Source: Polaribacter sp. Hel1_85 (GTDB lineage: Bacteria; Bacteroidota; Bacteroidia; Flavobacteriales; Flavobacteriaceae). Taken from it: DNA of 64,000 nucleotides. A program made the position numbers and the translations under genes. Of this stretch, positions 1 to 9,235 are shown piece by piece. The stretch spans positions 625,001-689,000 of the forward strand of contig NZ_JPDS01000001.1 of NCBI RefSeq assembly GCF_000766795.1. Direction: 5' to 3'. Each line of letters begins with the position of its first letter. Position 1 is the first letter of the stretch. The notes beneath the pieces were generated by a model. The model did not search any database and was not told the origin of the DNA. It saw only the letters and a list, made by a program, of their open reading frames with translations.

Positions 1-126
1 ATTAATTAGTTTAAAATTATTAAGATTTTTGAAAGGTAAAAAAAATATTTTAGAGGTGATGTGACTTTATTTGTATATTGTGTCATATTTTTAGAAAACA
101 TTCATATTAATTATTAAAACAAAAAA

Positions 127-762
127 ATGGCAGGTATTTTAGACTTATTAAATAGTGATTTAGGAAAACAAATTATTTCAGGAGTTTCTGGTTCAACAGG
201 AAATGACTCAAACAAAACAAGTAGTGTTTTAACAATGGCTTTGCCAGTTTTAATGAAAGCAATGGAAAGAAATTCTTCTACTCCAGAAGGAGCTGCAGGA
301 TTATTAGGTGCTTTATCTAGTAAACATGATGGTAGTATTTTAGACAACCTTGGAGGTTTGTTTGGTGGTGGTGTAGAAGAAAGTGTAAAACAAGATGGTG
401 CTGGGATTTTAGGACATATTTTAGGAAACAAACAACAAGGTGTTGAACAAGTTATTGGTCAGAAATCTGGTTTAGATGCTGGTTCTGTTGGTAATATTTT
501 AAAAGTTGCTGCTCCTTTATTAATGGGAGTTTTAGGAAAGCAATCTCGTCAAAGTAATGTTACTGATTCTGCAGGATTAGGAGGATTGTTAGGTGGAATG
601 TTAGGTGGAAATGAAACTGCAAATGAACAAAGTTTCTTAGAAAAAATATTAGACGCAGATGGAGATGGTAGTATTGTTGATGATGTTGCTGGAATGGTTT
701 TAGGTGGAAGTAAAAAATCTGGTGGACTTGGTGGTTTATTAGGTGGACTTTTTGGAAAATAA
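127..762 (+). CDS. DUF937 domain-containing protein
   Basis: A 211-residue, Gly/Leu-rich protein of the DUF937 family (YidB-like), whose molecular function is unknown. The N-terminus (MAGILDLLNSDLGKQII) and the repeated GGLLGG blocks in the C-terminal third are the recognisable signatures; a short acidic D-x-D-G-D-G-S stretch near residue 178 resembles a calcium-binding loop. There is no signal peptide, so it is probably cytosolic. The ATG lies directly after an A-rich stretch with no Shine-Dalgarno, as is usual for this phylum. It is monocistronic, convergent with bshA, and shares a bidirectional terminator with it. Confidence 0.85.
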   Translation: MAGILDLLNSDLGKQIISGVSGSTGNDSNKTSSVLTMALPVLMKAMERNSSTPEGAAGLLGALSSKHDGSILDNLGGLFGGGVEESVKQDGAGILGHILGNKQQGVEQVIGQKSGLDAGSVGNILKVAAPLLMGVLGKQSRQSNVTDSAGLGGLLGGMLGGNETANEQSFLEKILDADGDGSIVDDVAGMVLGGSKKSGGLGGLLGGLFGK

Positions 763-785
763 GACCTTCTAAATTTTACATATAA

Positions 786-819
786 AAAAAGCTCAAACAT
801 TAATTTGTTTGAGCTTTTT
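786..819. terminator. Bidirectional intrinsic terminator between the DUF937 gene and bshA
   Basis: Perfect 13-bp inverted repeat (AAAAAGCTCAAAC / GTTTGAGCTTTTT, arms 786-798 and 807-819) with an A-run on one side and a T-run on the other. It sits between two convergent stop codons and could stop transcription from both sides. Confidence 0.85.
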
Positions 820-823
820 CTTT

Positions 824-1960
824 TTATTCAACCTCGCTTTTATAACAAGATTTATATATTTCTTCATAAACTGGAAGAATATTTTCTAACGAAAATCTTT
901 TTGTGTGCTCTCTTGCATTCTGCTTAAAGGTTTCTAAAGTTTCATCATCCTTTAAAATAGAAATTGCATTTTTTGCCATGTCCTCAACATCGCCTAAATC
1001 ACTTAAATAACCAGTAACGCCCTGTATATTTACTTCTGGCAAACCTCCTGTATTTGTTGAAATTACAGCCGTTTTTGCTGCCATTGCTTCCAAAGCTGCT
1101 AAACCAAAACTTTCAGTTTGTGAAGGCAATAAGAAAATATCTGTATAACAAAGTACTTTTGTAACTTCAGAACTATTTCCTAAAAATAAAACATCATCAG
1201 AAATCTTTAATCTATTTACTAAATTTTCTGCTTTTGCTCTATCTGGCCCTTCACCAATCATTAATAATTTAGAAGGAATATCTTTATGTACTTTGTAAAA
1301 AATCTTTATTACATCATCAACTCTTTTAACAGGTCTAAAATTACTAATATGTGTTAAAATCCTTTCATGAGGTTTTGCAATGGCTATTCTATTGCACTTT
1401 TGTTGATGTGCTTTATCATATTTATCAACATCTATAAAATTATAAATAACCTTAATATCTTTTTTAATATTAAAAAGTCTGTTGGTTGTCTTTTTTAAGT
1501 CATTAGAAACCGAAGTAACAACATCAGAATTGTTAATGCTAAATTCTACAGCTGTTTTATATGTGGGATGACTGCCTACTAAAGTAATATCTGTTCCATG
1601 CAATGTAGTAACTACTTTTACAGAAAGTCCTTTTTCCTTTAGCATTTGTTTTGCCATGTAAGCTGCATATGCATGAGGAATTGCATAATGCACATGTAAA
1701 ACTTCTAATTCATATTTTTCTACAACTTCCACCATTTTACTTGACAAAGCTAGCTCATAAGGCTGGTATTGAAATAATGGATATTCTTCTAATAAAACTT
1801 GATGAAAGTGTAAATGATGAGAGATAAAATCTAATCGAACGGGCTGATTATAGGTAATAAAATGGACTTCATGACCTTTATCTGCTAATGCCATTCCTAA
1901 TTCTGTAGCTACGACTCCACTTCCTCCAAAAGTTGGGTAACAAACAATTCCTATTTTCAT
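824..1960 (-). CDS. bshA: N-acetyl-alpha-D-glucosaminyl L-malate synthase BshA
   Basis: A GT4-family retaining glycosyltransferase (378 aa) that joins UDP-GlcNAc to L-malate, the first step of bacillithiol synthesis in the cytosol. The N-terminal Rossmann domain carries YPTFGGSGVVATELG (about residues 8-22), HVHYAIPHA (about 89-97) and TTLHGTDITLVG (about 117-128), which are typical of BshA rather than generic GT4 enzymes. The C-terminal domain has the E-x7-E motif (ESFGLAALEAMA) and a TGGLPEV loop. Length matches the family. No other bsh gene is adjacent. Transcription is probably independent of the upstream transketolase gene, because a terminator separates them. Confidence 0.93.
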   Translation of the reverse strand: MKIGIVCYPTFGGSGVVATELGMALADKGHEVHFITYNQPVRLDFISHHLHFHQVLLEEYPLFQYQPYELALSSKMVEVVEKYELEVLHVHYAIPHAYAAYMAKQMLKEKGLSVKVVTTLHGTDITLVGSHPTYKTAVEFSINNSDVVTSVSNDLKKTTNRLFNIKKDIKVIYNFIDVDKYDKAHQQKCNRIAIAKPHERILTHISNFRPVKRVDDVIKIFYKVHKDIPSKLLMIGEGPDRAKAENLVNRLKISDDVLFLGNSSEVTKVLCYTDIFLLPSQTESFGLAALEAMAAKTAVISTNTGGLPEVNIQGVTGYLSDLGDVEDMAKNAISILKDDETLETFKQNAREHTKRFSLENILPVYEEIYKSCYKSEVE

Positions 1961-2070
1961 ATAAATATTGAAAGGTTAAAAATTAAATGATTAAAAACTG
2001 AAAAACTTCAACTTCTTAGTTGTAAAGATAAAGGTAATCTTACACTTGAAATCAAAATAAAAGCATAAAA

Positions 2071-2096
2071 AAACCTACAAAATTAATTGTAGGTTT
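2071..2096 (-). terminator. Intrinsic terminator of the transketolase gene
   Basis: Ten-bp perfect inverted repeat (AAACCTACAA / TTGTAGGTTT) with a 6-nt loop, followed on the minus strand by TTTTATGC. It lies about 30 bp downstream of the transketolase stop codon and upstream of bshA. Confidence 0.75.
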
Positions 2097-2106
2097 ATAT
2101 GAAAAA

Positions 2107-2130
2107 GATACTGAAACAAGTTCAGTATTA
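2107..2130. repeat. REP-like palindrome (family R1) at the transketolase stop codon
   Basis: Palindrome ATACTGAA-ACAAG-TTCAGTAT (2108-2128) directly abutting the transketolase stop codon (TAA on the minus strand, 2128-2130). The same ACTGAA/TTCAG core recurs in the hairpin at 44090-44167, so I treat both as copies of one REP-like family. The family grouping is inferred from these two sites only. Confidence 0.5.
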
Positions 2131-2973
2131 ATAATCTCCTAAAGTTGCAGGATTTTGAGCCAATGCATTTTCTAACTGCTCATCACTTGGTGCTTTACCA
2201 TGCCAAGCATGAGTATGCATCATAAAATCTACACCATTACCCATTTCTGTATATAATAAAATACAAACTGGCTTTCCTTTTCCTGTCATAGATTTCGCTT
2301 TAGCTAAACCAGCTAAAATTGCATCTATATCATTTCCTTTTTTAACATCTAAAACATCCCAACCAAAAGCTTCAAATTTAGCTCTAATACTTCCCATTGG
2401 TAAAACTTCGTCTGTAGAACCATCAATTTGTTTTCCATTTAAATCGATTGTAGCAATAATATTATCCACTTTTTTTGCTGATGCATACATAATTGCTTCC
2501 CAGTTCTGACCTTCTTGCAATTCACCATCACCATGTAAAGTGTACACAATTTTATCATCTCCATTTAATTTTTTAGCTTGTGCAGCACCTAAACCAACAG
2601 ACATTCCTTGACCTAAAGATCCAGAAGCAATTCTTACTCCAGGTAGACCTTCATGTGTTGTAGGATGTCCTTGTAAACGAGAATCTAATAATCTAAAAGT
2701 ATTTAATTCTTCCACAGGAAAAAATCCACTATGTGCTAAAACACTGTAAAAAACAGGAGAAATATGTCCGTTTGATAAAAAGAATAAGTCTTCATTTTTT
2801 CCATCCATATTAAAATCTGTAGAATACTCCATTACTTCTTGGTATAAACAAGTAATAAATTCTGCACATCCTAAAGAACCTCCTGGGTGACCAGAACTTA
2901 CTTTATGAACCATTCTTAAAATATCTCTACGAACTTGTTGTGTAAAATCTTGTAATTGTTGTGTTGTTGGCAT
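2128..2973 (-). CDS. Transketolase, N-terminal (thiamine-diphosphate PP-domain) subunit
   Basis: A 281-residue protein equal to the N-terminal third of transketolase, the pentose-phosphate enzyme that moves two-carbon ketol units. Visible: SSGHPGGSLGCAEF (substrate/ThDP loop, about 27-40), LSNGHISP, ASGSLGQGMSVGLGAAQAKK, and the ThDP-binding GDGELQEGQNWEA followed by NGKQIDG. Many Bacteroidota and archaea encode transketolase as two polypeptides with the C-terminal subunit (pyrimidine-binding plus C-terminal domains) next door. Here the downstream neighbour is bshA after a terminator, so the partner must be elsewhere in the genome. The stop codon abuts an R1 palindrome. Confidence 0.92.
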   Translation of the reverse strand: MPTTQQLQDFTQQVRRDILRMVHKVSSGHPGGSLGCAEFITCLYQEVMEYSTDFNMDGKNEDLFFLSNGHISPVFYSVLAHSGFFPVEELNTFRLLDSRLQGHPTTHEGLPGVRIASGSLGQGMSVGLGAAQAKKLNGDDKIVYTLHGDGELQEGQNWEAIMYASAKKVDNIIATIDLNGKQIDGSTDEVLPMGSIRAKFEAFGWDVLDVKKGNDIDAILAGLAKAKSMTGKGKPVCILLYTEMGNGVDFMMHTHAWHGKAPSDEQLENALAQNPATLGDY

Positions 2974-3112
2974 TTTGTTATTTTAATTTGATCACAAAAG
3001 TAATTTTAAAAATACAAATGACAAAACAATTTGCAACTAGTATTAAAAAAAGAAAAAGAGTTTGTGAAAATATCTTTTTCATGGCTATTTCCCGAGTAAA
3101 TTTCTATATAAT

Positions 3113-3148
3113 AAGAGTGTTCACTTAAAGTACACAGAACTCTTTTTT
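3113..3148 (+). terminator. Terminator-like hairpin with no plus-strand gene before it
   Basis: AAGAGT (3113-3118) pairs with ACTCTT (3139-3144), with a possible inner GTGT/ACAC pairing, and a T-rich tract follows. It lies in the 287-bp gap between the divergent transketolase and regulator genes. No plus-strand ORF precedes it inside the gap, so it could end a small RNA or act as an attenuator ahead of the regulator gene. The rest of the gap shows nothing else I can identify. Confidence 0.4.
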
Positions 3149-3260
3149 CTTTAAATCAAAATTAAGCCTAAATACTGCTATTAAAAAGAAACTGTATTCG
3201 ATATTCATAAATTTCGAGTACTAAAAAAGATAAATATGTTTCATATATTTGGCCTTAGCT

Positions 3261-4952
3261 ATGAAAAAAATTATTTATTATATTATTTTATTTACCACAT
3301 TAGTTTATTCTAAAACTACATGTTCTCAAAACATAAACTCTTTAATAGATTCTTCTTATCAATATATTTCAGAAAAATATTATGAATATAAATTTATTGA
3401 TTCTATAAAATCTAAAAAATTGGCAGAAATATTTCTAAAAAAGGCTAAAAAACAGAAAGATACTATTAACACCATTACTGGGTATTCTTTTTTAGGTGAA
3501 GTTTTTAATGATGATAAAATTTACTTAAATTATATAGATAGTTTAATAAAAAAAACTAAAAGGAAACCTACTAAAATGTTTCCTGCCTACGCTTATTTAG
3601 ATAAAGGGAGGTATTTTATTCATAAAGGGATTAATAGTCAGTCACTAAAAAATTATTTATTAGTAAAAAAATATACAGATTTATATAGAAATGATAGTTT
3701 AAGATATATCGCTATAAAAAGTATATCTGTATTAAATGGCAAAAATGGAAATTATTCTGAAGCAAAAAAATTAAGATTGAAAGCCTATAACTTTTATAAT
3801 AATTATTCAGAAAATAAAGAAAATCTTCAATATTGTACTCTATTAATTAATATTTCCTCAAATTATTTAAAAGAAAAAAAATATGATTCTGCTATTTTTT
3901 TCAATGAAAAAGCTCTAAAACTTTCAATAGAAGGAAATTTTTCAGATTTAATTGGCTATTCTTTTTACAGAAAAGGTCAAATAGAATTCAATCAAAAAAA
4001 ATATCTTCTTGCTATTAACAATTTAAAAAAATCAATATCTGGTATAATTGAAGATGAAAATTATATTATTTTATCAAAAAGTTATAATTTAATCGCAGAA
4101 TCGTATTCAAAATTAAATCAACAAGAAAAAGCTCTTATTTATAATTTAAAGATAGATTCTTTATATCAAAAAACCAATATTACCCAAGCCTCACAAAAAA
4201 AAAGCTATACTTTTTTAATAAAACATTATAAAGAAAAAAAAGATTTAAAAAATCAATTAAAGTATATAGAAAAACTTTTAATAGTTGATAGTATTTTAAA
4301 TTCTAGAGAAAAAAAACTTGCCAAAACGTTTACAGAAAAATATGATATTCCAAAATTGAAAACTGAAAAAGAAGAGGCTATTAAACAACTAGAAGAAAAA
4401 GCACTTACTTCTAACAAAATAAAAATAGTTTTAGGAATAATAGCTTTGTTAGCTATTATTTTGGTGGTTTATCAATATAGAAAAAGAAAAATATTAAAAC
4501 AACGCTTTTATAAATTACAAGTAAAACTAGAAAATAAGAAAGAAATACTTCCAAAACAAAATACTATTATGGAAGCCTTCTCTTTGTCAAAAGATATAAC
4601 AACAACCATATTGAAGCAGTTAGATCTATTTGAGGCAAATAATGAATTTACTAGTAATAATATTACATTAAATTCTTTAGCAAAAAGTTTGAACACTAAT
4701 TCTAATTATTTATCAAAAACAATAAACCATTTTAAAGAAAAAAGTTTTTCTTCCTATTTAAATGACTTACGAATTAATTATGCTTTAGAAATTTTACAAA
4801 CTGATACTACTCTAAAAAAATATACCATTAAAGCGATTGCAAACGAAGTAGGTTTTAAAAAAGCAGAATCATTCTCTAATGCATTTTATAAAAAAACAGG
4901 TTTAAAGCCTTCATTTTATATTAAGGAATTAAACAAAAAAGAAGTTGCTTAA
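3261..4952 (+). CDS. Membrane-tethered TPR / AraC-type HTH transcriptional regulator
   Basis: 563 residues from the ATG at 3261; an in-frame TTG 12 bp upstream is less likely because the signal sequence (KKIIYYIILFTTLVYSKTTCSQ) starts immediately after this ATG. Order: N-terminal export signal, tetratricopeptide-like helical repeats (about 30-350), a coiled stretch, one transmembrane helix (IVLGIIALLAIILVVYQY, about 390-408), then a cytosolic AraC/XylS double-HTH (SLAKSLNTNSNYLSKTINHFKEKSFSSYL... ending FSNAFYKKTGLKPSFYIKEL). This architecture senses an extracytoplasmic or envelope cue and acts directly on DNA; the signal and targets are unknown. Very AT/Lys-rich. No linked target operon is obvious. 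Confidence 0.85.
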   Translation: MKKIIYYIILFTTLVYSKTTCSQNINSLIDSSYQYISEKYYEYKFIDSIKSKKLAEIFLKKAKKQKDTINTITGYSFLGEVFNDDKIYLNYIDSLIKKTKRKPTKMFPAYAYLDKGRYFIHKGINSQSLKNYLLVKKYTDLYRNDSLRYIAIKSISVLNGKNGNYSEAKKLRLKAYNFYNNYSENKENLQYCTLLINISSNYLKEKKYDSAIFFNEKALKLSIEGNFSDLIGYSFYRKGQIEFNQKKYLLAINNLKKSISGIIEDENYIILSKSYNLIAESYSKLNQQEKALIYNLKIDSLYQKTNITQASQKKSYTFLIKHYKEKKDLKNQLKYIEKLLIVDSILNSREKKLAKTFTEKYDIPKLKTEKEEAIKQLEEKALTSNKIKIVLGIIALLAIILVVYQYRKRKILKQRFYKLQVKLENKKEILPKQNTIMEAFSLSKDITTTILKQLDLFEANNEFTSNNITLNSLAKSLNTNSNYLSKTINHFKEKSFSSYLNDLRINYALEILQTDTTLKKYTIKAIANEVGFKKAESFSNAFYKKTGLKPSFYIKELNKKEVA

Positions 4953-5080
4953 GTTTTATAGTACCTATTTAATTTTCATTCTTTATTACTCAAGATAAAT
5001 TAAGGTAGGAATTTCATAATTGTACCTAAATTTAAAATAGATTACTGTTTTCAATGTAATTACAGGAGTAGAAAATAATA

Positions 5081-6340
5081 TTATGTTTTTTGCTTCTTCT
5101 TTTTAGCAGCAGGAAACAACACATTATTTAAAATTAAACGATAACCAGGTGAAGTTGGATGTAAATCTAATTCTGTTTTTGGATCTCCTACTCTATGTGT
5201 ATAATCTTCTGGGTCATGACCTCCATAAAAAGTAAACATTCCTTTTCCTTTGGTTCCATGAATATAACGTGCTTCTCTATTTACTTTATTTTCACCCAAA
5301 ACTAACACATTTGTTTTTACAGTATTTCTATCAAAAGAAGTGGTTTGCCCCATAAAACCTTTTACTAAAGTTGTGTGATTTTGCGTTAACATTGTTGGAA
5401 CAGGATCCCATTTTGCAGAAAATTCTACCAAAGAAAAATAATCTGAAGTTTTAGGAATTTTACGTTTACGTGTCATATCAATCGTAGAAAACTCATAAGT
5501 AATTGGGTTTCTAACTAATTGAAAATCTTTAAAAGCAAAAGTTTTATTGTAATTAATTTTAGATTGATAGTTTGGTTCTGATGCATCTCCATCAAACATT
5601 GCTTCTGCAATATCTACTCCTTCTGCAGACAAAGCAATATCAAAACTATCAGTAGCAGAACACATAGCAAACATAAAACCACCACCAATTACAAAATCTC
5701 TAATTTTTTTAGAAACTGCTAATTTTTCTTGAGAAACTTTAGAAAAACCTAATTCAGCAGATTGTTTTTCTGCTCTTTGTTTGCCTTCAATATACCAGGG
5801 AGCAGTTCTAAAAGAACCATAAAAACGCCCATATTGACCTGTAAAATCTTCGTGATGTAAATGCAACCATTCATATATAAGGAGCTTATCTGCCAAAACA
5901 TCTTTGTCATAAATTACATCAAAAGGAATTTCTGCATAAGTTAAAACCATGGTAACAGCATCATCCCAAGGCATTTTATCTTTTGGAGAATACACTGCAA
6001 TTTTTGGCGCCTTTTCTAAAGTTATTGCATCTTGATTTGATGAAGGTGATGATATTTCTTGTAATATTAATTGAGATTTGGCATCAGAAATTACTTGATA
6101 AGAAACGCCTCTTACTTTACATTCATTCTCTACAATTTTATTATTTTCTATTAAAAAAGCACCTCCATCGTAATTTAATAACCATTTCGATTTTAAACCT
6201 GCTTCTAATGAAAAATAAACAATTCCATATGCTTTTAAATGGTTTTTCTGATTATCATGGCTCATTGGTACATATATAAATGATGCCCAAATTGAGTTTG
6301 ATACTAAAAGAAACGTAAGTATTGTTAAAAGTTTTTTCAT
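5081..6340 (-). CDS. Secreted conserved protein, commonly auto-named 'asparagine synthetase B'
   Basis: 419 residues from the ATG at 6340, which begins a clear signal peptide (MKKLLTILTFLLVSNSIWAS); the longer TTG start at 6361 would add seven residues before it. After cleavage the protein carries MSHDNQKNHLKAYGI, the passage that in Bacteroidota databases has led to the label asparagine synthetase B. I see no N-terminal nucleophilic Cys and no SGG(L/V)DS ATP-pyrophosphatase loop, so glutamine-dependent asparagine synthesis is not supported. Recognisable stretches include YSPKDKMPWDDAVTMVLTYAEIPFDVIYD and GKGMFTFYGGHDPEDYTHRVGDP. Probably periplasmic; function unknown. Monocistronic downstream of dnaB. 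Confidence 0.8.
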   Translation of the reverse strand: MKKLLTILTFLLVSNSIWASFIYVPMSHDNQKNHLKAYGIVYFSLEAGLKSKWLLNYDGGAFLIENNKIVENECKVRGVSYQVISDAKSQLILQEISSPSSNQDAITLEKAPKIAVYSPKDKMPWDDAVTMVLTYAEIPFDVIYDKDVLADKLLIYEWLHLHHEDFTGQYGRFYGSFRTAPWYIEGKQRAEKQSAELGFSKVSQEKLAVSKKIRDFVIGGGFMFAMCSATDSFDIALSAEGVDIAEAMFDGDASEPNYQSKINYNKTFAFKDFQLVRNPITYEFSTIDMTRKRKIPKTSDYFSLVEFSAKWDPVPTMLTQNHTTLVKGFMGQTTSFDRNTVKTNVLVLGENKVNREARYIHGTKGKGMFTFYGGHDPEDYTHRVGDPKTELDLHPTSPGYRLILNNVLFPAAKKKKQKT

Positions 6341-6412
6341 TCTAAAAACTAAAATACACAATTACTCCGAAGCAATTGTGTATTTCTATAATTTTATAAA
6401 ATTTTTAATGTT

Positions 6413-7924
6413 CTAAAAAGGAACATCATCATCACCAAAAGCATCTTTTGGTTCAATTCTTTGATCAGGAAAAACATCGTCTGGGAAATCAGCATTCATA
6501 GAAGATTGGAATTCAGAACTAAAACCTTCTTCTAAATCCGAAAATTTTGCTAAATGCCCTGTAAATTTCAAACGAATATTATCTAAACCACCATTTCTAT
6601 GTTTTGCAACAATAAATTCTCCTTGTCCTTCACATGGCGTATGTTCATCATCATCCCATTCTGTCATTCCATAATATTCTGGTCTAAAAATAAACGATAC
6701 AATATCTGCATCTTGCTCAATTGCACCAGATTCACGTAAATCAGACAATAAAGGTCTTTTAGATCCTCCACGAGTTTCTACAGCACGTGATAACTGAGAA
6801 AGTGCAATTACAGGAACTTCCAATTCTTTTGCTAAAGCTTTTAAGTTTCTAGAAATCATAGAAATTTCTTGTTCACGATTCCCTCCTGCTTTTCCTCCAG
6901 CTGTCATTAATTGTAAATAATCAATTACAATAATTTTAACGCTATGTTGAGAAACCAATCTTCGTGCTTTTGCACGTAAATCGAAAACAGAAAGAGATGG
7001 AGTGTCATCAATAAAAATAGGAGCATCAGATAAACGTTTTACTTTTACATTTAATTGTTCCCATTCATGTGGCTCTAAATTACCTTTTCTTAATTTTTCT
7101 GATGTTAAACCAGTTTCCGAAGAAATCATACGTGTAATTAACTGAACAGAAGACATTTCTAAAGAAAATACTGCAACACCATGATTAAAATCAATAGCCA
7201 TATTTTTTGCCATCGAAATTACAAATGCCGTTTTTCCCATACCAGGACGTGCAGCAATAATAACTAAATCGGATGGTTGCCAACCAGAAGTTAAAGCATC
7301 TAATTTAGTAAAACCAGTTGCTAAACCAGACATTCCTTCTTGATTCCCAATTTCTTGAATCTTTTTTAATGCTTGTTTAACAAGTGAACCTGCAGGTTCT
7401 GAACTCTTTTTTAAATTTCCTTGTGTAACTTCAAAAAGCTTCCCCTCAGCATCATCTAATAAGTCAAATACATCTGTGCTTTCATCATAGGCATTCTCTA
7501 TAATTTCTGATGAAATTGATATTAATCTACGTTGAATAAATTTTTGTAATATAATTCTAGCATGGAACTCAATATGCGCAGAAGAAGCTACTTTTTGAGT
7601 TAAACGAATCAATGCAAAATCACCACCAACAAATTCTAATTTCCCATTCTTTTTTAACAAATTTGATACTGTTAAAAGATCTATAGGTTCAGAATTTTGG
7701 AACAATTCATAAATTGCCGCATAAATTTCTTGATGTTTCTGATCATAAAAAGCATCAGCACTTAAGACATCAATTACATCATCAATACCCTTTTTATCAA
7801 TCATCATTGCTCCCAACACAGCTTCTTCTAACTCTATTGCTTGTGGGGGAATTTTCCCTTTTTCAAGACTAATTAATCTTGATTTGTCTATCTTTTTACC
7901 TGTAACAGGAGTCGTTTTTTCCAT
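6413..7924 (-). CDS. dnaB: Replicative DNA helicase DnaB
   Basis: 503 residues from the ATG at 7924; a GTG two codons upstream is possible but unnecessary. The N-terminal DnaB domain (PPQAIELEEAVLGAMMID) is followed by the RecA-like domain with Walker A (ARPGMGKTAF, about 225-235), Walker B (IIVIDYLQLM) and the DnaB-specific SQLSRAVETRGGSKRPLLSDLRESGAIEQDAD block. The C-terminal tail is acidic and ends FGDDDVPF. It unwinds DNA ahead of the replisome as a hexamer. Length and motif order are normal and no intein is present. The gene is divergent from the DUF3810 gene. Confidence 0.97.
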   Translation of the reverse strand: MEKTTPVTGKKIDKSRLISLEKGKIPPQAIELEEAVLGAMMIDKKGIDDVIDVLSADAFYDQKHQEIYAAIYELFQNSEPIDLLTVSNLLKKNGKLEFVGGDFALIRLTQKVASSAHIEFHARIILQKFIQRRLISISSEIIENAYDESTDVFDLLDDAEGKLFEVTQGNLKKSSEPAGSLVKQALKKIQEIGNQEGMSGLATGFTKLDALTSGWQPSDLVIIAARPGMGKTAFVISMAKNMAIDFNHGVAVFSLEMSSVQLITRMISSETGLTSEKLRKGNLEPHEWEQLNVKVKRLSDAPIFIDDTPSLSVFDLRAKARRLVSQHSVKIIVIDYLQLMTAGGKAGGNREQEISMISRNLKALAKELEVPVIALSQLSRAVETRGGSKRPLLSDLRESGAIEQDADIVSFIFRPEYYGMTEWDDDEHTPCEGQGEFIVAKHRNGGLDNIRLKFTGHLAKFSDLEEGFSSEFQSSMNADFPDDVFPDQRIEPKDAFGDDDVPF

Positions 7925-8061
7925 TATCACAAATGTACTTTTTTAGGTTGAAAGTGCTTTCTAAAAATTAACTTTAATTTGTAAACAAAATTGTAAACAA
8001 AAATGTTATTATCTTGTTAATAACCAGTCAACTTCTATTTTGATTACCTATTTTTACAACA

Positions 8062-9138
8062 ATGAAGTGGAATAAAAAACATATTATTTTAGCAATTATC
8101 TTACCAATTCAAATGCTTTTAATGAAATTGGTGGCGAAAAATCCTGAATTTATAGAACACTATTATTCGAACGGAATTTACCCGACTATTTCTTCTTTTT
8201 TTAGAATTATTTTAGGTTGGATTCCGTTTTCTATTGGCGATCTTTTATTAGGTTTTGGACTCTTTGTTTTTATTCGATTTATTTATAGATTGATTAAAAA
8301 TCGTTTTAGAAACCTAATACCTAAACTTATTCATTTAGTCGCTGTTTTTTCTGTCATTTACTTTTGTTTTTATCTTTTTTGGGGATTGAATTATTACAGA
8401 GAACCTTTAGCAAAAAACTTACACTATCAACAACAAAAATATACCACAGAACAACTACAAAAAGTTACTAAACACATTATTTTAAAACTGAATGACTATC
8501 AACTTAAAATTACAAATAACGATACATTAAAAGTTGAAAACCCTTATTCTCAAAAGGAAATGTATGAAATGGCAATTGCTGGTTATGAAAATTTATCTAA
8601 TGATTTTCCGCAGTTAAAATACAATCACAAATCTGTTAAAAGCTCGTTAATGAGTTTGTTTCAATCTTATAATGGAACTTCTGGATATTTAAATCCATTA
8701 ACAGGCGAAGCTCAAGTTAATAATAGAGTTCCTAAAACAAGTTATCCAACAACTACTTGTCATGAAATGGCACATCAAATAGGTTTTGCGGCAGAAAACG
8801 AAGCAAATTTTGTTGGTTTTTTAGCTGCAAATTATAATGACGATATTTATTTTAAATATGCAAGTTATAGAATGGCTTATGGGTATTGTATTTCTGAATT
8901 AAGAAAACGTGATAAAGAATTAACAAAAGAACTTTGGAAAACTGTAAACAAAGGAGTTGTAAAGGATTATAATGCTAGTTTTAAACATTGGCAACAATTT
9001 AAAAACCCTTTTGAACCTTTAATGAAAAAAGGATACAATGCTTATTTAAAGGCAAATAAACAAGATAAAGGTGTACAATCTTACAATTATGTGGTTGATT
9101 TATTTATCAGTTATTTTGAGTCTTCTACTCCATCTTAA
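8062..9138 (+). CDS. DUF3810 family membrane protein with zinc-metallopeptidase motif
   Basis: 358 residues. Three hydrophobic helices in the first 110 residues (around 8-22, 60-77 and 90-108) anchor it in the inner membrane, and a soluble domain follows. That domain contains T-C-H234-E-M-A-H238 (an HExxH zincin motif) and E245/E247 in GFAAENEAN, consistent with a gluzincin-like site; this matches DUF3810, a Bacteroidota family with no established substrate. The call of peptidase activity is an inference from the motif. It is monocistronic; the following gene starts about 100 bp downstream. Confidence 0.85.
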   Translation: MKWNKKHIILAIILPIQMLLMKLVAKNPEFIEHYYSNGIYPTISSFFRIILGWIPFSIGDLLLGFGLFVFIRFIYRLIKNRFRNLIPKLIHLVAVFSVIYFCFYLFWGLNYYREPLAKNLHYQQQKYTTEQLQKVTKHIILKLNDYQLKITNNDTLKVENPYSQKEMYEMAIAGYENLSNDFPQLKYNHKSVKSSLMSLFQSYNGTSGYLNPLTGEAQVNNRVPKTSYPTTTCHEMAHQIGFAAENEANFVGFLAANYNDDIYFKYASYRMAYGYCISELRKRDKELTKELWKTVNKGVVKDYNASFKHWQQFKNPFEPLMKKGYNAYLKANKQDKGVQSYNYVVDLFISYFESSTPS

Positions 9139-9235
9139 AATCCTTAAAATTTTGTTAAAATAATTACTTTTAACATTTTACAAATTCCTTCTAATTATTT
9201 TGTAAAACAATTCAAATAACTAATACTAACTTAAT

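Noticed and set aside
114..431. Minus-strand ORF opposite the DUF937 gene, and the similar shadow at 28385-29134 opposite the decarboxylase gene
   Set aside because: Antisense shadows of well-supported genes; the proteins have no recognisable domain and odd Pro/Ser or hydrophobic composition.
3249..3260. TTG start of the TPR-AraC regulator
   Set aside because: The signal sequence starts at the ATG at 3261; the extra MALA adds nothing.
5983..6279. 98-aa plus-strand ORF inside the secreted protein gene
   Set aside because: Mirror of a conserved coding region, Leu/His-rich, no credible start context.
6413..7924. Possible intein in dnaB
   Set aside because: Length is about 500 residues and Walker A to B spacing is normal; no insertion.
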